Origin: Manihot esculenta
Taxonomy: Eukaryota; Streptophyta; Magnoliopsida; Malpighiales; Euphorbiaceae
Direction of reading: 5' to 3'
Assembly: GCF_001659605.2 (NCBI RefSeq)
Contig: NC_035174.2
Span: forward strand, 3,598,389 to 3,662,388
DNA length: 64,000 nucleotides
The position numbers and the translations under genes are program-made. The notes beneath the pieces were generated by a model. The model did no database searches and was not told the DNA's origin. It saw only the letters and a list, made by a program, of their open reading frames with translations. Positions 1-10,982 of the stretch are shown in pieces. How positions within the stretch are numbered: position 1 is the first letter of the stretch; every line of letters starts with the position of its first letter.

Positions 1-47
1 ACGATATATTGGGAGAAGAAAATGAAATTAAGTTGCTTTTTATCCAT
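1..47 (-). CDS. PME copy 0, 5' end of exon 1 (cut by window edge)
   Basis: The first 47 bases, read on the minus strand, give the start of the same secreted pectin methylesterase found complete four times further right: the Met codon at 45-47, then a basic N-terminus and the beginning of a hydrophobic signal peptide. Aligned to copies A-D it has one visible change, a Phe for Ser at residue 10. Everything after about residue 15 lies left of the window, so intactness cannot be judged. The start is set by homology and by the TATA box at 106-113, which sits upstream of this Met. Confidence 0.85.
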   Translation of the reverse strand, partial: MDKKQLNFIFFSQYI

Positions 48-560
48 CTCTCGTTGATAGATTTTGGGAAGGTGTTGCTTGTTTCTTAAGTGAAGGAGGA
101 TGGGGAATTTATAGGCCATTTAGTTTAGAGAAAGTCTTAATGATGCAAGAAATTTGGAGAGCTTTTAGGCTATCGCATTCTCTAGCTACTCGTTTGTAGC
201 GCTTGGAGAGCATTTCTCACTTCTTTACTTTTAATTTGTGGCTCACCTTATCTTTGCGATTTGTGTAATTTATTTATTTTTTCGACCAAATTTATTTAAG
301 TTCATACTTGACAAATTAACATTACTTTTAACTTTTATGTTTTAATTGGACATGAATGATAAAACCATCCTCACACAAATAGAACAATATAGCATGTAAT
401 TTCCAACTAGAAATTTTTATCGGCCCTTCAATTCTTAAGGATATTTATGGATTAATTTTATCAAGTTTCACAATTTAAATAGATATTATATTAATAAAGT
501 CGTCAGCGTTTTTCCATTTTATAAAGACTTTTAAAACTTTATTTTCAGTCTTATTAGAAT
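48..560 (-). promoter_or_regulatory. 5' leader and promoter flank of PME copy 0
   Basis: The leader (48 to about 80) and a TATAAATT box at 106-113 match copies A-D. The flank runs to about 560 in parallel with the A/B/C flanks but with many small differences, so it is an older paralogue. It shares with copy D, against A/B/C, the short stretch reading ggctatcgcattc near 171-183. Beyond 560 it leaves the PME flank and joins the DUF4283 fragment. Confidence 0.7.
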
Positions 561-830
561 TATTATGACTTTCGACTCAAGTTTCCCTCTATAGTCTCTT
601 TGTGGTTCGATACTTTCACATTTTCTTCTTCCTTAAACCTAACTTCTTATTTTCCCTTTTACATGGAAGACAATCTGCGTCAATTGACTATCGATGAAAA
701 AGAAGATGTTGTTGTCTCTATTAAGAGCTCTAGGGATATTTCGATCGTCACTTATGATTTATGTATGGTGAGAATATTTCTGACGTACAATCCAATCAAT
801 TTTCAGAATATGCAGACCTCTCCCGCTCCT
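561..830 (+). pseudogene. 5' fragment of a LINE-type ORF1 (DUF4283-like)
   Basis: An ATG at 663-665 opens a frame that starts MEDNLRQLTIDEKED and reaches a YDLCMVRIFL stretch and then NFQNMQT. This order (acidic 'LT..E', then 'Y.LCLVG.FLT', then 'NF..MR.T') is how plant DUF4283 proteins begin; they are ORF1 of LINE retrotransposons and related captured genes. The homology stops at about 818, where the sequence joins the retroelement remnant shared with 26320 and 34490. Only about 50 codons remain, so it is a fragment. It is odd that a 5' end is kept, since LINE copies are usually 5'-truncated. The assignment rests on recalled family pattern. Confidence 0.5.
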
Positions 831-1566
831 TTCAATTTGCAGGATGGTGAAGATCGCTGCCTCGAGACCGCTGACGTCACCACTCCGACTGAAAGGCACC
901 GCCGGACCCTGCCGAAGACTCCAACAGCCTTAGCGATTGGATCTTGCATACATCACAGGCCCACAATCGTGCTCCATCCTTACCGGTCGTACGTCCTTCT
1001 GCACCATCCTTGCCGGTCGCACGTCCTTCCGTGCCATCCTTGCCGGTCGCACGTCCTTCCTCGCCATCCTCATTAGTCGCGTAACCTTCCTTGTTGGTCG
1101 CACATCTCTCTTCACCGATTGCAAGTCTGTCCATGCCATCCTTGCCAATCGCGTGTCCATCCTCACCAGTTGCAGCTTCTTCCGTGCCAACACTGCCGCT
1201 TTGCCGCCTTTAGCTTCCTCGTCGACCACAACCATGTGACAAATGCATTCGCAGGTGGAAGAACATGCACCACATTGATGCCAAATTGGACGCTATTCTC
1301 TCTCACTTGTGGTTGCCCATACATCAACCACCACCAGCTTGAGTTCTATGCGATTTACTCCTCAGGAAAGTTCTCTTTGACTTACTTTTACTTTATTTTG
1401 TGAACTTTGCCCGTTTAATTGAATTTTTTCCACATTGAGGACAATGTGAGAAGTAAGTGGAGGGGGGAGATATGGAATAGAAATAGAAGTGTTTTTGTGA
1501 TTGATGAGATTGATTGATTCTGAATATAGTTTTGTTGTGTTCTGGAAAATTTTTTGAAAATTTTTC
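831..1566 (+). other. Relic retroelement 3' region of the ancestral PME spacer
   Basis: This stretch is homologous to 26329-26548 plus 28039-28540 and to 47380-47602 plus 49091-49600, the same spacer in the other units. It holds a 30-bp minisatellite and ends in a purine run (ggaggggggaga near 1459-1470) after a 'ttgaggacaatg' phrase, as seen before the 3' LTR of plant Ty3/gypsy elements. Here it has no solo LTR, so it preserves the pre-insertion state of the site that is occupied at 26549 and 47603. I see no real gene; open frames on both strands come from the 30-bp (10-codon) periodicity. Confidence 0.55.
974..1180. repeat. 30-bp minisatellite (ccatccttgccggtcgcacg unit)
   Basis: Units start at 974, 1004, 1034 and 1064 and then degenerate. 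The period is 30 bp, so several frames stay open on both strands and give 10-residue repeat peptides. Shorter versions occur at about 26470-26548 and 47522-47602. Confidence 0.8.
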
Positions 1567-3263
1567 TGTAACACCCCTTACCCTATCAAAGTGTAGACAG
1601 AGCAAAGAATGTCACAAACTATACCTTTTTAGATATATCCAGACTAAACAATTTCTTTTATCTGTAAATACCAAGTTTTTAGGTAATGCATGTAAATTTC
1701 ATCAAGTGATTAAAATAAATGTGAGATTTTAAACTTAAAAGTTAGCAGAGTCTCATATGTTTCATTAATATTTCAACCTGTAGCACATATGAAAAACACA
1801 TGTAAAATTATCAACTGTTATTTGACATCTTGATTTACATAACCCTCATAACTCACTCTATTTAATATGTACATGCCAAAATAAAACTATACTATGACTC
1901 AGAGACTCAAAACAACCAGCTATGGTAATGGCCTTGATATCTGATGTAGACCTCTGATGAACTTTGCATGCCTACTTTATCTACAACCTGCGTAAGGTAA
2001 AAACCAACACGCTGAACTAATGCTCAGTGGGTGATAGCAGACAAATAACAAAATAGAGCAAACAAGTTCACGTATACAGATAATCAGGTAAACAATTACA
2101 AGCTAGTAGATGCAAACATGTTAACACTCACTAATAAGTTCACAAAAGCAAGTATCAAACTTAATTACGATCTTAGCCCTTATAAACACATAGTAGGATC
2201 GACTAGGTAGATAAGAAGTTATAACGGTAGGCACAGGGTGCCGAACGGTAGGCTCAGAGGCCAAAACTGTGATAGCAGAGCTCTGTGGCCATGTTTATGA
2301 GGTACCAGATATGTAACCTCAAATATAGATCATGTATCGGTAGCAGTACTGCGAACTCTGTATGTATATATGGCATGCCATACCCTTAATCTGACCTCGA
2401 CTTCTATTACGTTTACCAGGGCCAAGTATCATCAATTCAGTGTAAATGCATATCATTTGGAGCTATTTGAATTCATTTTCCAAAGTACATATATCATATG
2501 CTAAGGTTTACAATATGGAAAACTCATGGCAAATAGTGCAAAACTTTATTGACTTAGCATTCCAATATGAGTAAAATGCATTCTGCCATATATTACATAC
2601 ACTTTTCAAGCTGTTTAGAGTTACAATTTGACTTCAGTTTCTACATAATAAATGTACATCTATGTCTTATCTTTCCAACGAAGTATAATTCATGCAAATC
2701 TGCTCATTCTAGCTTAAGTTATGAATTTTTCTTTACAAGCGGCTCAATAAGGTCTTAATCAGTCCAGTATTGGTACTTGTTTATAGTATCACAAAACATA
2801 TTAGATTCGTGCATTTCCATACAAATTCAAGCTTAAGTGCCTTCGACAAAATTCTAGCTATATTTTTTAGGATTAATTTGGAACTGGTCTTAATAAATTT
2901 CACTGAGTAAATAATTAGTTATGATACAATAAATACACTCTGTTCTGGATGCACTATCACTGTATCCAGTTTAGGTTCACTTGCAATTTTCATCATCTTA
3001 CCTACAGATTTAGAATTTATTCAATTCATGAAAGTTTTATCTCTTTGTCTCAGATTTCATTTGGTATATCTTATACCTAATTTCAATAAATATACAATAA
3101 GTTATGAAGTTTTCAACACAAGCTGCCCTGTTACAACCTATTCTGCCAGGTTTGCACTTTTAGCTCTCATGTTAAATTTCTTTACTCTAAGCCTTTCAAA
3201 CATCATTTTATCATTCATATAACATATTTATACAATCAAAGAAACATTTTCAGCAAGTAAAAT

Positions 3264-3964
3264 TGTAATACCTGGCTAGAGTCCGGCATCGAAATTCTAC
3301 TTTCCGGTGGAATCCAGGATGTCGGAATCCTCTAGAAGGGTAATATTTATATTTATTTAAAGTATTTTAATAAGTTTTAATGTTTTAAAGTGTAAAGGAA
3401 ATAAGTTTGTTTGAAAGAAAAGAGCCAAGGAAGAAAGGCAAGGTTCGGCCGCCGAAGGTGAAAGTTTGGCTGCCGAACATGCATGAGTTTGGATTCATGT
3501 TAGGCCGCCGAAGGAGGTCTAGCCAGCCACCTATAAAAGGCCCTAGGTCGATGAAATGAATAAGTTTCTTCCATTTTCACAGACAGAGGTGAGACCATGC
3601 TCTTCCTTGGGTGATCTTCATGATTTTTCCAATTCTTTCAAAGTTTTGATGAGTTTGTATGTTGTTTTGAAGGTTTTGAGCTAAAAACCAAGATTTTGAA
3701 GTTTGGAGAGTTTGAGAGTGAGTTTCTCCACATCTCCACGTTAGGATCACATATCCTCTAGATCTTCAAGAGGTAAGTGTAGATCCTTAGCTTCTTTGAT
3801 GTTTTATGAAGGTTTTATGGAGGTTTATGGGTAGAGATGCATGATTAGGGTAAGTTGAGTTTTTGGTTGATTTGTGGTCAAAGCATGCTTATGTGTTTAG
3901 TTGTGATGTTTGTTGGGGTTTTGAGGTAGTTTTGGACCCCTTTGTGCATATGGTTGAGTATATG
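3264..3964 (+). repeat. Tekay 5' LTR, left part
   Basis: Matches the first 700 bases of the 3' LTR (17591 onward). A TATAAAAGG box at 3531-3539 follows a cluster of short GCCGAA/TTCGGC palindromic half-sites at about 3448-3512. The last five bases (ATATG, 3960-3964) are the target site of the nested element. Confidence 0.93.
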
Positions 3965-5571
3965 TGATAAGCGGTTGTCGAAGCCGTAAAAAATAAACCT
4001 ATTAAACAATCAACAATAAACTTGCAGATAGTGGCAATAGGGTCGAATCCACAGGGAATTGATACTTACTTATTTTCCTTGTCAAGACCAAGTAAAGAAA
4101 CAAACAATAAAAGTAAAATGGGGGTTTTGAGGTTTGATAAACTAAACTAATATTGAAAGCAATAGAGAAAAGCAAATAATTAAAGTAGAAAAATTCAATA
4201 ATGAGAAAGGCCTAGTTGAAGAGTTGGATCCACTTTAGTTGTTGGGATTGATCATTGAAACTTATATTCTCTTATTTAACTCAATAAATTAGTTATGGAG
4301 GTGGAAGACGCTTCTCACCAACCATATCCCTCCTTAAGCATAGATTAATTAGGGAACGTCCTCTAATTAATCACTAATCAACAAGTTGCCAAGGAACGTC
4401 CTTGGGCCTTTGGCATCTAACAACTGTTAATTGCATTAAGAAATAGAGAGACCTAATTCTAGCTACCCAAACGTATGGTGATATTGCTAGATTATGCAAT
4501 TTCCTAGGTTTTTACACCAAGGGTTACTTGTGTTTGAATAATTCCAGCAATTACGGACTAAAAACTATCCAAACTAACAAAGAATTACTTTGCAATCAAG
4601 AATCAAGTGGCCAATTTGATCAAAACAACAAAGCAACAATGAATTAAGCACAAAATTGCATAAATACTGATTAATAAAAGAATAACATAAAGGTTCAGAT
4701 CTCCCAATCCATAAACAACCTAAGTTTCACCTTATTCTTCAACTAGAAAAAGGGTTTCAGCCACTCATGGCTGAAACTAATACAAAAATAAAAGAAAGAA
4801 AACAAGAAAAAGGAAGAAGAAGGGCTGGCACAAGGGCGCAGCTGCTGTGGTGCTTCTGTCGCAGGTATTCTTGATCCCAGGATGATCCAAAGATACTTGA
4901 TCTGCTGGTTTGCATGCCCTTTTATAGCTGAAGAGGCTGCCCTAGGTTTCCTTGTTGAGATGGGACTCCTTTTCCCAATTGGAGTTGAATTCTTGGAAGG
5001 TAATTGTATTTTGATGAGATTTGCCTTCCTAAATATGTGGGATTGAGTGCTGAGGTGTCTTTAGGGTTTGCTGAGCTGTCCACACGTGTTTGGGAGGGAA
5101 AACACTTCTTGAGCATTTGAATTTTGATTTTCCCGCAATTTACTGTCTGCTGGTTGCTGGTGCTGTTTGCCCGGGTTGTTTGGGCAAACAGCTCGGGCAA
5201 ACAGTCTGTTTTCCCTGTTGCCTGCGCACTGCTGGCCTGTTTGCCCAGTCTGTTTGGGCAAACAGTCTGATTTTTGTGCTCTGCTTCTGCCCTACTGATC
5301 TGTTTGCCCAGTCTGTTTGGGCAAACAGTTTGGTCAAACAGCAGACTGTTCCTCTTCCATTTCAGCTTCAACTTTGGTTTGGGCAAATAATTTGGGCAAA
5401 CCATGCTTGTGCAATTTTGCTCTCTTTTGGGCAGATTTAAGGCCATTTTTGCCAAATTACCATTTTACTCCTTTTTCTGCAAAATAAGGTTAAAACCACA
5501 AAATTAGGTAGAAAATGTTTAAATTAATATAAATATCAATATGGAAAATGGGTCTAAATTTGGCTCTATCA
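3965..5571 (-). repeat. 3' LTR of the nested Athila-like element
   Basis: 1607 bp, ends TGATAAGC and CTATCA. In sense (minus) orientation it holds a cluster of TGTTTGCCCA / TGGGCAAACA half-sites (5156-5405) roughly 170-415 bases from its start, then a TATAAAAG box at 4920-4927. Confidence 0.93.
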
Positions 5572-7518
5572 AATACCCCCACACCTAACCCTTTGCTTGT
5601 CCTCAAGCAAATAGACCTAGTGAAACAAGCTTTCTTTACTACTTGATCCTTATTTCCACTTAAGCTCATACCCTAGACTCCTACTTTGAAGTATTGTAGT
5701 GAAGTGTGTATGCACCAAGGTTACTTTCCTCTTTTCCTTGTCTCACTTTACCTACCATGGTTAGTATTTATTTTCCTCAAGAGATATACCATGCACATAT
5801 TTGTTTATTTTTAGACTCTTTCTAGCTTTCAGAGTGATTTGCCCTTTTCTTGAAGCACTTTACTCTTTTATTCAGCTTTTGCACTTTTATTCTTGCTTGA
5901 AAAAGTCACCAACCTTTTGACGTGAAGGTACATATTTGTGATACCCACCCTCAGTTACTCAGTTGGTCACTTGTCCAAGTGGCTACTAGCTCTGTTCATA
6001 GTTTTTGACCATTGGAACAGTTTTTACTTTGTGCTTTTGAGGTCTTTGCCTTTGCTGAATTTTCTTTTTCTTTTTCTCAATGATTAGGGCAAATCAACAC
6101 CAATTGCCAAAATAAGTCATATTTAGTTCATTCACACAACTTTCGATTTATTCTCTCTAATGAAGGTCATCAATATATTTTTCACCATGGCAAGCTCAAA
6201 GATTCAATTCAAAAGGAAATTTCCAAAAATGAATACAACTCACTACAATTGATTCAACTTAGGTTTAAAGGGTCATCACATCAATGGGGTCATGAGAGAA
6301 AAGCTCATTCAACATAGCCTATGTGTTTGAGTAAAGCATATCAAAACAGTAAAAAGAAAAGACTGTGGCTATGTGAATGTGTGTGAGTTGAAGGCAAAAA
6401 TAACTAAAAATGAAAAAAAATTTAACCTAATGTGTACTAATTGAAAATTAAAGCTTAAAAGAAATTAAGAGGAATCAAAAAGTATGCATGAAGCATCAAA
6501 ATTCAGAGATATGCACCCCCACACCTAACTCATGCATTGTCCTCAATGTATGGAAAAATTAAAGTTCAAGTGAAAAACTGATACTTCCCTGGTGCGGTTG
6601 TTTGCCCAGTTCTGTTTGGGCAAACAGCTGGATGCGTCAGGTATTTCTGTGTGCAGATGTGTGTTGGTACTGGTATTGGTTGCTGCACTGGTGGTTGGCC
6701 TGCTGGCTGGTAGGCCTGCTGGTCTTATCTGCTGGTAGGCCTGCTGATATAGGCTGCCCGCTGATCTGCTGCAGTTGTTTGCCCAGCTTGCGTGGGCAAA
6801 CAACATAGTATGCTGCTGATTGGCCCGCTGGTGCTGTTTGTGTGATGCCCAAACATGATGTCATGCAGTGGGACAACAGAAAAATGCAAAAGGTGCTACC
6901 CTATTTTGTGCAGCAGCAAGAAGTTTTGAGAAGAAGAAGATTTGTCATTGAAAGGGCATAATAGAATATTGAATATAGAGGAAGAAGGTACTGCCCTGTT
7001 TAAGTTTTCTTCTTTGTCGCTTCTGCTGCCTTGGTTGTTTGCCCAGTCTGTTTGGGCAAACAGCTTGGTCGAACAGTGATTTTGTGGTGCTGTCTGGAAG
7101 TCTTCTCTGGCCTATTGTTTGCCCAGTTGCGCGGGCAAACAAGCTGGTTGAACAGTGATCTGGGGTGTGGTCTGCTGATGTGGTGGACTGCTGTGGTTGT
7201 TTGCCCAGCTTACGTGGGCAAACAGTGTGCCCTGATAGTCTTCTCTGCTGTTTGCCCAGTGTGTTTGGGCAAACAGTTTGGTCATCCAGCCTTTACCTAC
7301 AAAACAGCTAAAATCTGGAAGTGGGTTAACTCCTCTGGTTCCTGCATCTCTGGTTGTTTGCCCATGCTGTTTGGGCAAACAGTCACATATCTCTGTTTTT
7401 TTTTTTTTTTTTTTTGGTCTGGAAAATCTTCCTTGATTGGGCATGTCTCCGCTGGGTTGCCTCCCAGTAGCGCCTTAGTTTAAAGTCACGGGCTAGACTT
7501 TCTTGACTTGATCAAGGC
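5572..7518 (-). other. Non-coding 3' part of the nested Athila-like element
   Basis: No credible gene. The purine tract (minus strand ggtgtgggggtatt) lies at 5572-5585, and a second near-copy of that phrase lies at 6515-6530. In between is AT-rich sequence. 6600-7385 carries a series of spaced inverted repeats. The phrase around 7440-7475 (minus strand 'actgggaggcaaccc') is typical of the 3' leader of plant Athila/Ogre-type elements. Confidence 0.7.
6600..7385. repeat. Seven spaced inverted repeats TGTTTGCCCA...TGGGCAAACA
   Basis: Copies begin near 6599, 6776, 7037, 7115, 7198, 7250 and 7355. Each is a 9-10-base arm, a spacer of about 5-8 bases and the reverse-complement arm, so each could form a hairpin in RNA or single-stranded DNA. 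The same arms occur in the LTRs of the element and as codons (Leu-Pro-Lys-Gln) in its ORF. Confidence 0.85.
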
Positions 7519-9288
7519 TCAAGTAATTGGAGGAGGGAAAATGGTTCCAACTGCATTAAGTAAAAAGTGTAGCGTGCCTTTTGATTTGGTCACAACCCAT
7601 CCTATTTCTTTCATGTACTCATAAAGTAACATGATTAGCTTCTTCTCTTTCAGATGAGGTGTGCCTCTAGTCCTTATGTGTGCATATTTGAGATGATTGG
7701 GCAACACTTTGAACTCCAATTCATATTTCTCCATAGGTGGCTGCAATTTGATATTGAATTCGGGTAAAACAAATTCTACCTTACCTTGCTGTTTGGGCAA
7801 ACAGCAATCTTCTTGTACAATCTGCATAGCTTGTTTGGGCAAACAAGTTTCTGCCTTGGCTTACTGTTCGAAAAAGCTGGATTCTCCTTCTCCCTGCTGT
7901 TTGGGCAAACAGCAACTTTCCTCATGCTCCTTTGCTGGCTGCTGTTCGGGCAAACAAGATTCTACCTTCTTTTCCTCTGCTGGTTTTTCAGGTGAACAGT
8001 GTTCTACTAGAGCTGTTTGCCCAACTGGTTTGGGCAAACAGAGTTCTTCTTGCTGGATTGACTTGGCCAGTATGCATTCTGTCTTAGTTGGTTGCTGAAC
8101 CTGTTTGGGCAAACAAAGGCTTGCCTGTTCTACCTTTGCTGGCTGTTTGGGCAAATAGTAATCTGCCTGTTCTGCCTCTTGTCTGCTTGTTTGCCCAGGC
8201 TGTTTGGGCAAACAATAATCTGTCCTCTGCATGCAGCAGTTCATTGCTGTCCATTTCAGCTCTACTTGGCTTCTTTCATCTTCTTGGCTGTCCTCCCTAT
8301 AAAAATCATTGGTTAGTACACCATTTTGATCCACATCAGCAGGTGTTTGGGCAGACACAGTAGTGGGCTGTGCTGTTTGGGCAAACACAGCAGTGGGCTG
8401 TGCTGTTTGGGCAAACACAGCAGTTGCTGGTTTTTGGACAGATGCTGGGGTTGCAAACTGTGCTTTGGCAAATGCTGGTACTGTGATGTATGTTGTTGAT
8501 TCAGCAAGTGCAGTAACTTCAGGTTCAGTTGGGGCAATTTCTGCAATTGTTGATTTATGGACAGCAGTGGGTTCAGCAATTTCTGGTGTAATTGTGGAAG
8601 TTTCAGCAGGTTCAGGCTTGGTTGGGGCAATTTCAGTAGCTGCTGATTTTTGGACAGCAGCAGAGTCTGAATCTTTTACAGCAGGTGCTGCAATATTTTC
8701 AGCATCAGCAGTATGTATTGCTGTCTCTTTGATGGCAGGAGCTTCAACAAGTGTTGTTTGGACAATGGCTGATTCAACAATTTTGCAACTAGATTCAGCA
8801 GCTCGGTCTGTTTCTTGGGAACCTTCGTCATCGTCCCATAGATCTTGAAGATATTCCTCTCTTCTTAATATGTGCGCATTCATTGCGTTGACCGCTTGAT
8901 CCACTTGCTGTTGGAGATTTTTCCCAGAAATTTCCAACCTCCTCACCATCTCTTCAAGTTCCATATAGGAGTTTTGAGGTGTTGCTTGGGCTTGATAGTT
9001 TTGGTAGTAGTCAGCCCTTGCATAGTCATAATTCGGGTGGTCCCATGGATTGTAGGTATCAAGGTAGGGATCATGTCTTGGCTGGCTATTGAATCCTCCA
9101 AAGGCATGTACTTGCTGGTAATCCTCATAAAGTGTAGGACATTGATCAGTTGGGTGTCCTACGTATGCGCAAATCCCACATGGCCGAGACTGCTGAAGTT
9201 GTTGAGCTTGACCTATGACATAACTTTTCACAACAGAGGTTAGTTCAGAAAGTCGAGCAGTGAGAATAGATGTACTTACCTCATCCAT
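7519..9288 (-). pseudogene. Truncated gag zinc knuckle fused to CLPKQ-repeat protease-RT linker
   Basis: Read on the minus strand from the Met at 9288. About residues 36-50 hold a CCHC knuckle of spacing C-x2-C-x4-H-x4-C. A Gln-rich segment follows, then a Pro/Ala/Thr-rich stretch, then about a dozen short repeats with core CLPKQ spaced by 10-20 residues. A stop codon at 7861-7863 interrupts, but the same frame continues to 7519 through a segment with LPNHLKYA and EIGWVV, the phrase that leads into RT in Athila-like pol. Compared with 56913-61609, the N-terminal gag half and the whole protease are missing, so this is a deletion derivative. A functional RNA-binding product cannot be excluded but is not shown. 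Confidence 0.7.
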
Positions 9289-9347
9289 GAATCAGTTTCT
9301 TGAGTTCAGATCTGATCATGAAAGAAAAACAAATAAGTTAAATCAAG

Positions 9348-9365
9348 TCCCCGGCAACGGCGCCA
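9348..9365 (-). other. Primer binding site, tRNA-Asp type
   Basis: Minus strand TGGCGCCGTTGCCGGGGA, complementary to the 3' end of plant tRNA-Asp. It lies five bases inside the LTR that starts at 9371 and fixes the element's orientation as minus. The same 18 bases occur at 56867-56884. Confidence 0.9.
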
Positions 9366-9370
9366 ATTTT

Positions 9371-10977
9371 TGATAGGCAGTTGTCGAAGCCGTCAAAAAT
9401 AAACCTATTAAACAATCAACAATAAACTTGCAGATAGTGGCAATAGGGTCGAATCCACAGGGAATTGATACTTACTTATTTTCCTTGTCAAGACCAAGTA
9501 AAGAAACAAACAATAAAAGTAAAATGGGGGTTTTGAGGTTTGATAAACTAAACTAATATTGAAAGCAATAGAGAAAAGCAAATAATTAAAGTAGAAAAAT
9601 TCAATAATGAGAAAGGCCTAGTTGAAGAGTTGGATCCACTTTAGTTGTTGGGATTGATCAGTGAAACTTATATTCTCTTATTTAACTCAATAAATTAGTT
9701 ATGGAGGTGGAAGACGCTTCTCACCAACCATATCCCTCCTTAAGCATAGATTAATTAGGGAACGTCCTCTAATTAATCACTAATCAACAAGTTGCCAAGG
9801 AACGTCCTTGGGCCTTTGGCATCTAACAACTGTTAATTGCATTAAGAAATAGAGAGACCTAATTCTAGCTACCCAAACGTATGGTGATATTGCTAGATTA
9901 TGCAATTTCCTAGGTTTTTACACCAAGGGTTACTTGTGTTTGAATAATTCCAGCAATTACGGACTAAAAACTATCCAAACTAACAAAGAATTACTTTGCA
10001 ATCAAGAATCAAGTGGCCAATTTGATCAAAACAACAAAGCAACAATGAATTAAGCACAAAATTGCATAAATACTGATTAATAAAAGAATAACATAAAGGT
10101 TCAGATCTCCCAATCCATAAACAACCTAAGTTTCACCTTATTCTTCAACTAGAAAAAGGGTTTCAGCCACTCATGGCTGAAACTAATACAAAAATAAAAG
10201 AAAGAAAACAAGAAAAAGGAAGAAGAAGGGCTGGCACAAGGGCGCAGCTGCTGTGGTGCTTCTGTCGCAGGTATTCTTGATCCCAGGATGATCCAAAGAT
10301 ACTTGATCTGCTGGTTTGCATGCCCTTTTATAGCTGAAGAGGCTGCCCTAGGTTTCCTTGTTGAGATGGGACTCCTTTTCCCAATTGGAGTTGAATTCTT
10401 GGAAGGTAATTGTATTTTGATGAGATTTGCCTTCCTAAATATGTGGGATTGAGTGCTGAGGTGTCTTTAGGGTTTGCTGAGCTGTCCACACGTGTTTGGG
10501 AGGGAAAACACTTCTTGAGCATTTGAATTTTGATTTTCCCGCAATTTACTGTCTGCTGGTTGCTGGTGCTGTTTGCCCGGGTTGTTTGGGCAAACAGCTC
10601 GGGCAAACAGTCTGTTTTCCCTGTTGCCTGCGCACTGCTGGCCTGTTTGCCCAGTCTGTTTGGGCAAACAGTCTGATTTTTGTGCTCTGCTTCTGCCCTA
10701 CTGATCTGTTTGCCCAGTCTGTTTGGGCAAACAGTCTGGTCAAACAGCAGACTGTTCCTCTTCCATTTCAGCTTCAACTTTGCTTTGGGCAAACAATTTG
10801 GGCAAACCATGCTTGTGCAATTTTGCTCTCTTTTGGGCAGATTTAAGGCCATTTTTGCCAAATTACCATTTTACTCCTTTTTCTGCAAAATAAGGTTAAA
10901 ACCACAAAATTAGGTGGAAAATGTGTAAATTAATATAAATATCAATATGGAAAATGGGTCTAAATTTGGCTCTATCA
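9371..10977 (-). repeat. 5' LTR of the nested Athila-like element
   Basis: 1607 bp, about 99.4% identical by eye to 3965-5571. Differences include the outermost bases of the tRNA-Asp-proximal end (TGATAGGCAG against TGATAAGCGG). The half-site cluster is at 10562-10811 and the TATA box at 10326-10333 on the minus strand. Confidence 0.93.
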
Positions 10978-10982
10978 ATATG

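Larger units (their letters stand above)
3965..10977 (-). mobile_element. Non-autonomous Athila-like / TR-GAG-type LTR element
   Basis: Two LTRs of exactly 1607 bp bound it, with target duplication ATATG (3960-3964, 10978-10982); the empty site is intact in the Tekay 3' LTR near 18303-18320. Read on the minus strand, the primer site complementary to the 3' end of tRNA-Asp lies next to the LTR at 9371, and a purine tract lies next to the LTR at 5571. The 3.8-kb interior codes only for the C-terminal part of gag fused to a protease-RT linker: no protease, RT, RNase H or integrase. It therefore depended on a partner for mobility. I count about nine differences between its LTRs by eye, so it is the youngest element of this nest. 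Confidence 0.92.

Noticed and set aside
930..1239. Open frames on both strands with 10-residue repeats
   Set aside because: Result of a 30-bp minisatellite; no known domain and strong compositional bias.
5090..5440. 116-codon plus-strand frame in the LTR, repeated at 10496
   Set aside because: Shadow frame across the palindromic LTR cluster on the antisense strand.
6600..7385. CRISPR-like series of short palindromic repeats
   Set aside because: Repeat length and spacing vary, there is no cas gene, and the context is a plant LTR element.
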